Shown: positions 35,821 to 47,152 of the stretch, in pieces
Numbering within the stretch: position 1 is the stretch's first letter
How the letters are laid out: every line of letters starts with the position of its first letter
The notes under the pieces: model-generated
The model's input: only the letters and a program-made list of their open reading frames with translations
Databases searched by the model: none
What the model was told of the DNA's origin: nothing
Program-made: the position numbers and the translations under genes
Assembly (NCBI GenBank): GCA_000697665.1
Contig: KL197719.1
Span: 753,968-817,967 of the forward strand
Direction of reading: 5' to 3'
DNA length: 64,000 nucleotides
From: Jaapia argillacea MUCL 33604
Lineage: Eukaryota > Basidiomycota > Agaricomycetes > Jaapiales > Jaapiaceae

Positions 35821-36538
35821 ATGGGCGTCAAACGAAAAGTTGATGCTGACTTCGACGTCGCCTTCGACCCCTCTGTTAGTGTCCCATGTTGTCGCGTCGC
35901 GCGTCTACTCACGCGCTATCCCCTTTCAGAATACCAAGCAATTAAAACTTGTAACCTTCCCCTATGAAGAGGACACTGATGTCGCCATGTCTGACGCTTC
36001 TATGTCCGATCCTGAGCCAATGCTCGACCATCCCCACCACGTACGACTCGACTCGACTGGCAGCTCTTCGTCCTCTTCAGGCTCTCCCGTCACCCGTACG
36101 TCCAACATTTCTCCAAGTCGACATAACGACCTGATGCATCTGACCGCTAGCCGATTCAGCCTACCCCTCGTTCGACCTTTACCCTTTCCCCCTCGCCTAT
36201 GGCGACATGCATACTGACCCCCAACAATCCAACTACTTCCTTCAGTCACCCCAGCAGTCTCAGCAAGCCGTCGCCATGATGGAACCCAGAAATACTGTCT
36301 CCATGCAACACTACAGGCAAGTCTAACCCACTCGTTGGCGGTCTTAGGGCGTTGGTCGAATTCAGTGACGATGTGCTCATATCGCCCCTCTACCCCCGTT
36401 GTATTTTCATACTCCAGTCCCAACTGTTCCCAAATCCCCAAGTTACGCGTCGCTTGCTCCACTGGCGTTTCTGGCCGTCGGTCGATGTGGAGCTATTGCG
36501 AACAATGCGGAGCCATCCAGATGGTCGATGCCGACTAA
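35821..36538 (+). CDS. Small disordered protein with conserved C-terminal CxxC motif
   Basis: Four exons (35821-35874, 35930-36095, 36151-36316, 36418-36538) encode 168 residues. The N-terminus (MGVKRKVDADFDVAFDPS) is basic, then come acidic and Ser-rich parts (TDVAMSDASMSDPEPMLDH) and a Gln/Pro-rich stretch. The end, PKLRVACSTGVSGRRSMWSY followed by CEQCGAIQMVDAD, has the look of a conserved, possibly zinc-binding tail. I recall similar tails in other mushroom proteins but no named family. Intron 3 (36317-36417, 101 nt) starts with GC in an ideal GC-donor context (CAG|GCAAGT); only this join brings the CxxC tail into frame. Confidence 0.7.
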
Positions 36539-37330
36539 CATCCTTCCGATATTTCCGACACCCGTTCCTTCCCCTCCCCCCCATCAAAAAAGCCTCTTTT
36601 TCCACCAATATAACCTCGGACAATGCTCGTGCTTCTTTTTCTCCCTCTGACTTATTCCCTACTATCCCCTTCCCTCTCCCCGCTGTGCGCTCCTCATCTC
36701 TGGCGACACCTCCCTCACAGTCTATTCACATTCGACCCTCGACAGTTATCGGCCTATATTTATTCTTCGACACTTCCCGACACGACACCCTCGCCACCAA
36801 ACCAGCTTCGTCGACCTCGACCATCACCGTGTTTTATCATTCGCTGGTGGCTTTCACGTTTCGCGTCTTATCTGCATCGTCGTTTCCCCACCGCAATATC
36901 GTTAACCCTGATTCGCTAGTGATGTTCCACCCCTTTCCCCATCCATCTTCTCGGGCTCGCACGGTCACTGTTCCGCACTTGTAAATAGATAGTCATGTAC
37001 ATTCCGTCTGCTGCGCAAAGCTGTTTCTTCCAAAAACCGCCCGCATCTTGAGTTCCACGCCTTTTCAACACTTGACCCCAGTCTTTGAAGTTTGCAAGTT
37101 GCTTGAAAGTCGACGCCGTGTCGCGGCCACGTGACCGGGGCCACCTTGGCCCGCTACTTCGCCCAATACAATCCAAGTTCCCAGGATTAGATCGAACGAA
37201 AGTGTTTTCACTGCTCGAGCCTCTTCTACTGTGTACTCTGCCATCTACTACCTTATGTAAATCATTTCCTACCTACAGACTCCCCACTAAAGTCTACTCC
37301 TTCAACTACTTTTGCCTGTGACCAGAATTC
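36539..37330. other. 3' flank of the CxxC gene
   Basis: Pyrimidine-rich sequence with several overlapping open frames in all phases, as low-complexity CT-rich DNA gives. None has domain support. This is probably 3' untranslated and intergenic DNA. Confidence 0.4.
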
Positions 37331-38288
37331 AGACGTCTGAGGCACATCAAGTCAGAAACTTGGACTTATCAATGTATATCGCACTCTCACTGTATTACAG
37401 TGAATATTGAACGTCGAACGCCTGCCCATTGCACGACAGATGCCCCTCCTTTGAGGGGTTCTACCACCCCCATAATTTGTGAGCACTTTTCGTCGCACCG
37501 GCATACTCCGCACGTGCCTTATTGGGTCATTGTGGCGCACATGCCTGGTCCCGCACCCATATTTCTGTTTCACTTTTTGTTGCACTGGCATCTTCTGCAC
37601 ATGCTTTGTTTGTACATGTGGTGCACACACCAACTGTGCAAACCCATACAGTCACCACGGGGTCCTTGAGACACTATGGGTCCCTGATACACTTTTGAAG
37701 CAGTAATAGCATGACAACTTCGTCATATTCCTCTCTAATTTTTGCACTTAGGCAATCATTCGTGTCTTGAGAGTAGATCCCATCCCTTAGAAGAACAAAA
37801 AATGGACGGATTTCTGGTGTACAGAGGTGATTTCGGAGGGGTGATTTCGGTGTTTGCCCTTATTTGGTGAATATGGCTCCTTGAGACACCATGTTTCCCC
37901 CCATAACTCAATGAGTTACACATATTTCCCCAAGCTGTCTTACAGGCCTCATGTCTATGAGTGTTCAAAATTTCTGAGGTACTCAGTTTTTGGGAAACAT
38001 GGTGTGGAAGGCAGGAACAATGAGATTTCGATTTTGGCATCTCAAGGACCCTGTGTTGACTGTAATTCGTTCTCACTTTTTGTTGCACCAGCAAAACCCA
38101 GTGTGAATTGTTTGGCTTGTGGCACCTTAGTTCAATCATGCTGCCAACTTCACAGGTGCATTTGTATAACCCCTTGCCCTTCTATCATCCTTCCTGAAAG
38201 CCTCAACTATCAACATTTTGATTCCAAAAACCACTCCCCTGCCAATTACAAGTCTTGTTTGCACCTTTGGCATGGCATTTGACAGCGC
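37331..38288. repeat. Repeat-like AT-richer island left of the Plavaka element
   Basis: This DNA differs in texture from the host genes and carries three diverged copies of a CACTTTTTGTTGCACyGGCA-like unit at about 37481-37505, 37570-37595 and 38073-38095. The first two are about 89 bp apart. Read on the minus strand, the units encode a repeated QQKV(K/R)xxY phrase. The palindrome CACTGTATTACAGTG lies near 37388-37402. It looks like remains of an older mobile element; the family was not recognised. Confidence 0.5.
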
Positions 38289-38306
38289 TACATCAGCAAA
38301 ACTACA
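38289..38306 (+). repeat. Left terminal inverted repeat of the Plavaka element
   Basis: TACATCAGCAAAACTACA, followed by AAATCCTTT. It is the exact inverse of 44895-44912. Confidence 0.85.
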
Positions 38307-38477
38307 AAATCCTTTCAGGCCTTTCAGAGCCTTGTTGACTTTGTGACTTGACCCAAGTTCGCCCCAAGTTCAAAGTCAGGTCCAAGGTCCTGAAAGTTAT
38401 GACAACAAGTTGAACATCATAAGTACAAGTATCCGAATCCGAAGTTGCAAAGGCAGAGCAAGGATATATGAGAAGCA

Positions 38478-41400
38478 TTAATATGCAATCTCATTGGCAT
38501 GGTGATCTGCATATTTGTTGACATAGTACGAACGAAAACAGTCCAACGAAGGGGAGAACGGAAATCTATGGGGTATGAATTGGTTCCCGAAGACCGGAAT
38601 CAAGTGTGCACCACGGTTGATACAGTCTAATGAGATTACCCCCTTCTCCCTCCAACCCCTCCAGTCCTTCTCTGGTTCGACAATCCACATGCCAGTGGTT
38701 GAGTCAGGTGAATCAGACTCCCAAACAAACCATTCAACTAAAGCACACGAGTGAAGCTTGTCGAGATGGTTGAAGGAGAAAAAGAGTCATGCTTGGGCAA
38801 CATGGAGACTGGCTAGTCCAGAAGACAAAGGATCACCTTGTACAAAGAGGCAGTCATAACGACCTGGCCCTTTTCGCCATGATGGGTTTGCCTGAATTCG
38901 CTCCTGATACGTCCCCCCAATTCCTGATAGATCACTCAGCGCATAATATGTCGCTTCAGCAGAATGGAAGACTGAGACAGGCCCATTGAATGGAGGACAT
39001 TCACTGAGGGGGACATCTGCCACCAAACGCTCATCTTCCAGGTGAAGTTCTTGATACAGAAATCGCTGAACATGGTGTGCAAGATTGGGCTGGGAAATAT
39101 GCAAGGCCAAATCTTCAAGCCTGCATGGATAACCTTGTGCTAAGTCAAGCACACAATGTTAGGTATGAGATTTTGAGATGGAAGGAAGAACAGACCTGGG
39201 ACTTTGGCAAGCTTTACCTCTTCCTCTAATCGAGGCTGGTGGGTAGCCCCACCATCATCGTCTTCTGCATCACCGGAGTCTGTTGTAGGGGCGGCGCAGG
39301 CTTCCACTTCCACTGGGGGGCCTGTATCTGTGACGACCACGGAGAGAGCCTCCAAAGCGGCAAGTGCTTGTGAGAGGCAAGTGCCTTCGAGTAACATTTA
39401 GCTCTTGAAATCCGCTTGAGCGGCAGCTAACTTGTCCAGGTGCTGGTTGGTCACAAGCATCTGGCCAAGTGCATCGTAACAATTAGAGCGTTGCCATGGT
39501 TCTTTGACAGCTATGATGTGCTTTGACTCGGTTATTGATGAACAGAGCCCATTCGGTGCACCGAATTCTTTGATCATTGCAACGTAATGCGTTAACAAGT
39601 GCTGGTGTGGGAGTGAACACCTGTCTGGACGAACACCTTCTTCCTCAAAGACTTCACGATTGACATGAAAGCGCTGAAGCACAGCTTCCATATGTTCGAG
39701 GGTGTCAGTGTCGATGACGGAACGTCTCGCCAGGTAGCAGAACTCCATGAAATCGGCAATGCACATGACCATCTGTGGTGGAACATGGCCCGTGATGGAG
39801 GGCAGATAAACCTGAGCCCAAATAAAGTGAGCCCATAGGAGGGAAGGGGTCAATAGATGAGTAGACGAGGAAACATACCTTCATCAATGCTTTTGAATTG
39901 TCGCCCGTCCACTGCTTGAATCGCCGACCTTCTGGAAACCGACAAAGGTTTGGAAATAGGGGTACTGCAGCAATTCTTATACTGCACACAATCGGCAAAC
40001 ACAGATCAAACAACAGGGTGGCGAGGCACATACCGGTGGTCAATATCATCCAAAATCTGATTGGCACGGGTTTCACTGTGGCAGAGCTTGAGGTAGTCGC
40101 CTACCCACGAGACCAGGTGATCTTTGAAGGTTCCCTTAATGACTTGATGTAGTAAATCAGGCAAAAGGAGCTCATAGATATCTGCTTGAGGGAAACCCTC
40201 CGTAAATGGCTGATCTATTGGTTAGTGACAATATTGACAGATTAGCAATCGATAACGTACCACAATATCCGTGATAACACTGTACTCATCCCACAGCCGA
40301 CCAGGATCGAAACCCTCAATAATGGTTTGTGTGTGATGGGTTGAGCGGCGACCAGCAGCCGCGTCCAAGTCATTTGGGTTGGATGTACACTTTGGGCACC
40401 AACCCTGAACGATACCTGCAAGTAGGACTTGTTCTGGATAATCTGCAATGTATAGGCTGAAACCATAGATAACTCGTCGATAATGGCCATCCAGACACAT
40501 TGTGACGTCTGGTGTTGAGAAGAATGGCTTCATCATATCAAATATTGCTGTGATCGAGGAGTGAAAGAGCTGGCGGCAAAATTTTTGGAACAGAAGGCTC
40601 TTATCATCTTTGTGGTCAGCTGGATTGACTCAAATGGTCAGTCGGAAGTATGAGAGAAGGGTATCAACTTACACTTTGGTATTGTGAGGAATGCAATTGG
40701 GATTAAAGCTCTGGAATGAGCTCGCCGTGCATTCCCATGTAGTACCCCAGCTGACATATAGAGGGGATAGTACTCATTTTGACCAGTGGCAACGGAGACA
40801 GTAGTCTTATTGCTGCCAAGAATGAGAGGACTAAACATAGCTCCTCTCATAGCTTCATCCTCAGTGCCAGTGATGATGTCCTACATGATCTGGTCAGTAT
40901 TACAGTAGGGAAGGGAAATGAAACGAGAGCACATACTGACTGCCACCAAGCCCATTCTCCAGACATGAGATCACCAAATCTTCGTTTGCCATCTGGTGTG
41001 TATTCCTTGTAGGCGGCAGGATCGAACTTGCCGTTGAAATCAGGGTTTCGCAGCATGTTTCGATCAACGACGAGCGGGTCACGGTACCATACTTCGTACT
41101 CAGCATCCATCCAGCGAGGGGGCATAGCGGTATCAGGGATCTCACCAGTGTATGACACTGAGAGTGAGTGCCATGGTGCATCACCAATGTCAATTGAATC
41201 GATGAGGTTGTGCATATCTCCATAGTTGGCAAAAGGAGGGGCTCCTCCAAGAGGAACAAGTGAAGATGCCCACAAATCAAGCAATGTGTTGATATTACCT
41301 TGGGACATTTGCTCTGTCTTGAAGAGAAAATCTGCAAGTTCAAATTCGACACGATTTTCAAATGGTGCATAGTCGGGCATGGCAGGTTGAGGCGGAGGGT

Positions 41401-41763
41401 CTGCATCTGGAGTGAGGTTCCCTTGCGAGTCACAGGGAACACCTGGAGTTGTGGATTAATAAAAGAGAAGCTACAATAGAGGAGCCACATACCATTGAGT
41501 TCCACATGGTAAACTCTCGTTGTTCGCAGCTCAGGATCCTCGTGAGGGATGTCAAAGGAATTATGATCTGACTGGCCCTCAGAAGTAGCCCATTTATCAG
41601 GTTGAGGTGATGATTTGGGTGAATCTGATTGATTGTTGTGTGGAACATGAGAATGTTGACTGTTGCGATGCTGAGTTAAGCCAGAAGGATTCTTGAAAAA
41701 GCGGCCACATCCAGGAAAGAGGCATGGGAGGCGACAAGGATTATGCTGGCGACGAGGCAGCAT
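38478..41763 (-). pseudogene. Plavaka transposase with two in-frame stops
   Basis: The gene reads through about eight exons; the first three are 41763-41493, 41442-40937 and from 40880 to about 40672. The N-terminus has a C2H2 zinc finger (CLFPGCGRFFKNPSGLTQH). The transposase core follows the Plavaka pattern: FDPAAYKEYTPDGKRRFGDL, SGEWAWWQS, LGSNKTTVSVATGQNEYYPL, FDMMKPFF, then CLDGHYRRVIYGFSLYIADY and GIVQGWCPKC, and later LLPDLLHQVIKGTFKDHLV and FPEGRRFKQWTGDNSKALMK. The C-terminal domain (GPGRYDCLFVQGDP, CALVEWFVWES) is present. An in-frame TAA at 39398-39400 precedes MLLEGTCLSQAL, where related proteins run on, and an in-frame TGA at 38787-38789 interrupts HVAQA|LFFSF. The rest of the frame and the splice sites are intact, so decay is slight. 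Confidence 0.82.
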
Positions 41764-41925
41764 CCCGATAGCAGAGGTAAAGAGGAACAGATAAAAATTA
41801 TGATGTGCTAGTCAACTGTAAATGCCACGCATGCCACACAGCTCGTCGGAGTCCCACACCTTAAAACTTGAACTTGTTGCAATTCTTCCCTTGACTCAAA
41901 CAGCCAACAGCAAGACCGATCCTCG

Positions 41926-44403
41926 ATGGTCAGCACAAGGGCAAAGAATGCGAGCACACATCCAGGTGTCCCAGACATGAGACAGCCTCGGCGTACATCA
42001 GCCCAGGTGGCAGCTGACGTGAAGGTGAAGTTGGATGCGAAAAAGACAGGCGAGGATAAGTATGCCTCTCAGATCAAGGAGGTGGCTGAAGTTGAGACGA
42101 CCATGGAGGTTGAGGATCAAGATTGACAACACCGAGCATCCACTCGCCAACCACACGGAGAATGTCAGGACCTGTCCGTTGTTGTAGTCCATCAACCCTG
42201 CTCAAGCCTAGTGCCAGTGAGGCCTTCTGTGATACCAAGTATGGGTGGTGAGTTCGAGTGTTCAAGCACTATATACTTATCAATCACCTTGGGTAGTTTC
42301 GACTGGGGAATGGCAAACTGTCTCTCAGGCTGCCATCAACATGAAGGCTGTGGCTACTAAAGCTTCAAGAGGGAATCCACCAGGTTAGTCAGGTGCATTT
42401 TCTGTCATGATGGGCTACTAACCTTCGTGGAAGCATCCCCAGAACCAATAGTTCACGATGAGGTGATGCATCTGGCAGAGTGGTCAGAGGACGAGATGCC
42501 CAAAGATATTGAGACCTCCTGTGGCCCACCATCCAGTATCGATGATCAGGACTTCCATCTGTCTGAAGACGCCGACAGTGAGGGGGCAAGAACAGACAGC
42601 GAACAATTCAGCGCGTGCACAGAGGAAAGGTTGGAATCTCCAGGCTCTGATACTGAATTCCAGGAGGAGCTGCTTGCGCCAGCGGAACCTGTAGAGGAAA
42701 AACTTTCAGTCAAACTTGCGATGCAGACCCATTCAGCAATAGTGATTGCACCTGTCGTGAGTGAAAGGTTTTCCCCATGGATCATAACTAACCTCAAACA
42801 TTCAGAAACCAAAGACGATAATTTTGGCGAAGCCTACCATTAGGGAATCTGTTAAAACAGCCAAGGATCAGATCACAAGTAAGCCAGATGTTATCAAGCA
42901 AGCCCCAGTGGACACAGGAAAGAAACGGGAGGCAGAGGGCAGTTTGGACTGGTGAGAGAATCGATGCACTATTGCAATCAACTTCTGCTCAACTTCCGCT
43001 GATCAACAATCAGCAAGCCCAAAAAGGCGAAAGTTATCACATGCGGCCTAACCAAGAACTGGAACGCTTCTGTTCCAATGCAAAAGGTCAATCAAGTTAC
43101 CGTTGTCATAACTGTCCTTTCTCAACCGCCTTTTAGCCCCCTCAGGCGGTACAAGCTGTACAAGACCCAGATGTGCCTCAGTATGGCGGACTTGAGGATG
43201 ATGAGCCTGAGGAGGTCACTGCCGAACGAAGCAAGGCGAGGGCCACTTTGCAGAAGGGGCGGAGGGTGCAGGTATGTAGGCAATTCACCTGAGTCGCAGT
43301 CCAGTGTCTGATACTTCAGCATTTGAGACCCTTGTGAAGGTCGATATGGGAAAGCCATCCCGCCAGCTCGGCAAGCCCACTGCAAAACCAAAACCTGAAA
43401 AGAGCAAGCACCCAACAACCAGCGATCTCAGCATCATGTCCAAGGAATGGGTGGCATTAGTTATTCCAACATACCTCGCCTTCATCGGCTCTCAAGAGAA
43501 CCCTTTTAACCTCACGAATGTTGACACCAATGGCGAACTTTCGGACATCTGCAAGGAGGTCTTTCTAACCATGGTGATTGAAACTGGTCTGAAAAGTGAT
43601 GCATATCGCCTGGTGTGTTCTCTTTCACTACTTCACATCTTGATTCTTTCTGAAGCATGATGCCGTACAAAGGCACAAGGTCGTAAATCAGATCTCATCA
43701 ACCTGATGAGCAAGACGGCACTCAGACTCATCGAGGAGATCTGGGATACTGATGATTTGTTTGCTGATAGTGCTGAGCGTTTATGGCACATCAAGTGGCT
43801 CCTTGGTGAAGTTGTTGCTCAAACCTCTGAAGATGAGGACTCAGGTGATGGCGCTGATGATCGAAAGCCAGAGATCGCTCCAGGTGAACAGACCATCCCT
43901 TTCATCTGGGAAGACTACAAAGTAAGTGATTTGTTCTTGTTTTCATCCACACTGTTGACTGCGATCAGAACAAGAAGGGGCTATTCCGTCATCCCTTGAT
44001 CCTTGCCACTGTCAGCGTCTTTCTGGCAAAGGCCAGAGATACAATCTGGGCTTATCGCAACATTCAGGGGGCCTTGCTGATCTCGATTCTTGCAGTACTG
44101 TGCTCTATCTTTTCCGTCCTGTTCGCTACTCATGTCTCTGCTCAGGTTGAGCGTGCTCTACATCTCTGGAAGAATTCCGAGGGTGAATACCTAACTCTTC
44201 CACTCCCTGCTTTTTCTGAGGCCAATTGCCACGAGTCCATCAAGATTTGGGCAACATCTGTTGCAGGCTTGACAGGTTCACGCTGGAAGAAATTGGTTGA
44301 CGCCGCTTGTGAGCCCCTGGATGGATTTGCCAAGCATTTGGAGACTGTCGAGGAAGCTATCTCGGATCCAAGAGCCAATCTCGTCAAAGCTGATTCTGAT
44401 TGA
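41926..44403 (+). CDS. Companion protein of the Plavaka element, function unknown
   Basis: The gene starts at 41926 (MVSTRAKNASTHPGVPD) and ends with TGA at 44401-44403. It is spliced from several exons whose middle joins I could not fix. The N-terminal part is basic with a QPRRTSAQVAADVKVKLDAK helix typical of these companions. Acidic regions follow (from about 42427), then a conserved C-terminal domain in three blocks: WVALVIPTYLAFIGSQENPF (near 43450), KKGLFRHPLILATVSVFLAK (near 43974) and LFATHVSAQVERALHLWKNS with GLTGSRWKKLVDAAC. I recall such proteins next to mushroom DNA-transposon genes, annotated only as hypothetical. It is divergent from the transposase with 162 bp between starts. 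It may help DNA binding or integration, which is inference. Confidence 0.65.
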
Positions 44404-44894
44404 GCCCAGTCAGTACTCCCTTATTCGGTTTGCTATCTCATTGACATTGAAATACGGGGTCCTGATTCGACCTCAACCTGCTCTTACCCCCACATTTCCG
44501 TTACTACCTTGTTGATTCCCCATCTCAATTTCTGTCGCCTGTGGTGCTCTGGTTTGCTTAGCTACCTCTACCATGTATGGCTCCCGGCTTCCATTTTAAT
44601 AATAGTCTTTCAACAGACCAGAAATCTGATGGTTATCGGAACTTGAATCGTCTTTCCCAGACCTTACATCAACTTGTGCTGTACATGAGGAACTTGGATG
44701 GTCGACTTCTGTGAACTTGTCCACAAAGACTTGGGCTTGCAATCAGGACTTGGACTTGCACTCACACCTTGGGTGACTTGGTCAAGTTTTTACAAACTTG
44801 ACAAGAAATGAACCTTCTTATTCAAGTTGCTTCTACTTGAGTCTTGCGGTCCTTGATGAGCTTTAGCAAGTCATCCAAGTCGTCAAAAGGAATA

Positions 44895-44912
44895 TGTAGT
44901 TTTGCTGATGTA
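44895..44912 (-). repeat. Right terminal inverted repeat of the Plavaka element
   Basis: TGTAGTTTTGCTGATGTA is the exact inverse of 38289-38306. Confidence 0.85.
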
Positions 44913-47152
44913 CTCATACTCCATGCCGATGCTAATTCACATTTCTCGCAGTTTGCTCTCTCTGCAACAAGGAACCACTGGGCACCCATCCATGCTAGTT
45001 GCTGAACACAGTAATGCCCTGAAGCACTATCAACTCTCTAGTCCTAGGTGGCTCCTCTCAACCACAACTCCAACATGCAATCAACCTCTTCCTCGCACAG
45101 CATGTTGGTCAATGATCATGCTGATCCTCAGAGAGGATGAATGTTCATTGTTGCTTGGCTGGCACTTAGAATGAGAACTCCATTGTTTGGACCAGAGTAG
45201 GCTGAAATACTGCTCACATTGCAGAGGTCTTTCCCACTCTGTTAGGCTTCGGTCATGTCATTTCCTGCCACCTATCCTCCCATACTTTTCAGCTTCTTGC
45301 ACCCATGGATACTTGTTACACAACTCCTCTCTGTTGTTTTCCCTCCCTGTATCAGATTTATTCATGTACTTTCACTCTCAATTAGTATATCATGGTACAG
45401 AGAGAATTCGAGGAATGCCTGGTGCTACATACTCCTAATAGATTACTCTTGGACGCACTAGGTATACAGATATACTTCCATACCTTTCTGCACTGTGTTT
45501 GTTTCTGCCAATGAAGCACTATGGTTTCAAAGGAGGGGCGAAATGCCACCGCAAGGAGGCACTTCCCTAGTTGTTTCAGGCATCCGATATTTGACCGAGA
45601 ACGAAACTTTGCCACGATCCTAACCCTGGCACCTATTCCAACTGGTGGCGCAATCCCATGAACGTAGCGCAGCTTTGGGCTTCCGTAGGCGGGGTTAAAA
45701 TGAAACACAGCAACACAGCGGCAGAGTGTGGTACTGCAAGAGGCTACGCGAGCGCTAGCTTTTTGGGGTGCAACGAATCTTGGAGTCTGGGTTTACGACA
45801 TATCATGAGGACGATTGACAAAGATAGATATCAGTGTTGTGGATAGGGTTCAGGCGAACAGGTAATCCTCAGCACGTAAAGATGTCGATATGATTCTTCC
45901 TTTCCCCCCGGGGAACAGATGGGTCTTACGCAAGTGCGAGACACGGCTCTGCAGAGATGCGTGTGCTGGAAGTGGCAACAATGTAAAATTTGAAAGACTA
46001 GAGGGAGAGAACAGAGCATTTCAGCAACGGGTGGGATCGTAGGGGCAGCGATCGGTGGGGAAGATACTGTCGGTTGTAGTAGGTAAATGGTGGGAAGGGA
46101 ATAAACTTTCGGACGAGTGCCTCGGTGTGTTTCAAAACATATCCCAACGGAGATATGGTGTTTAAATTGGAGGAGCCGTTTCTGAATAGTGAATCGTGAT
46201 GATCTGTGGGGCACAATGTTCAACTTTTAAACCGCGTATCCCGCTCCCGAGTGGGTTCTCTAGCGCGTTGTGGTAAACAAAGGCATCGACCAAGCCATCT
46301 CGACCTTCGCGCCCCGGGCGATGGAGGGAGCTTAAACGAAACGGATCGAGCTTCCGAAGAAGCTGAGGATGAGAAAGATGTCCGTAAAGTCGCTGCTTGC
46401 GAACCCCGCACGTCGATAGAGGTCGAGATTTGATAGAAGTGCGATATGTTCCTGTGCCGACGAACATCTTCCCCAGATTCCACACGGGATGCGAGTTCAT
46501 GGGAACGATTAGACGAAGGGCGGGGCTGGGGGGATATCGCAGCACCTTGGGCCGGGCCGTGTAGCGCATTGTGGAAGAAGTGGAAGCACTAAGAGTCGGT
46601 GTGTATCAAGGGGTCTAGGACACATAGACTTTGATATGGTACCAGAGAAACGTGAGTTCTTGAAACCGTTTTGAACCTTGGAATGGCTGTTCACACAACT
46701 GACTTGTGCTCCACCTCGTTTGTCATGGTGGTGAACCAAGTTGATGTCAAGTTGCGATGGATGATCGCCCCAAATATGGTAATCGGCATGCAGGCGGCAA
46801 ACCCCGCTTGCCGAGAAGGCAACCTCCACACTCAAACTTGGGGATTTTGGCTCGTGAGCGCTTGATAATTCTTGATTCTCCCTTCAAATTTCCGATCGTC
46901 TGGCAGTCATACGTTGAAATATGGATGCTGAGGACGGCACTTTCGACTCGCCGAGGAACCGGGAAACGGTGCGGAATTTCCGAGGGGAGGGGAGCACCCC
47001 AGTTGCGTCACTTGATGGAACCCGAGAAGACACCACTCCACCCTTCCTTCGGCCTCTTCAGTTCAGCATTATTTCCATCCTGGCCGTATAAGAGACTTCC
47101 ATGTTAGCCGCCGAAGTACCCCACATCTCCCCCCCCTTCCTCACTGGCCACC
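44913..47152. other. Right flank of the repeat island and promoter region of the MFS transporter gene
   Basis: From 44913 to about 45640 the texture matches the island left of the element, with no coherent gene. From there to 47152 the DNA is ordinary intergenic sequence. A TATA-like TATAAG lies at 47087-47092, 66 bp before the transporter ATG. Short open frames show no domain. Confidence 0.45.

Larger units (their letters stand above)
38289..44912. mobile_element. Plavaka-type DNA transposon (CMC/EnSpm-like) with terminal inverted repeats
   Basis: An 18-bp sequence TACATCAGCAAAACTACA at 38289-38306 recurs as a perfect inverse at 44895-44912, and similarity continues inwards for about 9 more bases. 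The outermost TA on each side may be a TA target duplication, making the element 38291-44910 (6,620 bp). It holds a minus-strand Plavaka transposase (38478-41763) and a divergent plus-strand companion gene (41926-44403), the usual two-gene layout of these mushroom elements. The subterminal zones (38330-38450 and 44640-44880) are packed with ACTTG/CAAGT units, as known for transposase-binding ends of CACTA-like elements. The transposase frame has two in-frame stops while the ends are identical, so the copy is recent but probably not autonomous. Confidence 0.85.

Noticed and set aside
36352-36984. A 210-residue plus-strand open frame after the CxxC gene
   Set aside because: It overlaps the last exon in another frame and consists of CT-rich low-complexity sequence open in all phases.
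44913-45640. A second half of an older element interrupted by Plavaka, matched to 37331-38288
   Set aside because: The two flanks have similar texture, but I found no inverted or direct repeat pairing their outer ends, so a single nested host element is not supported.
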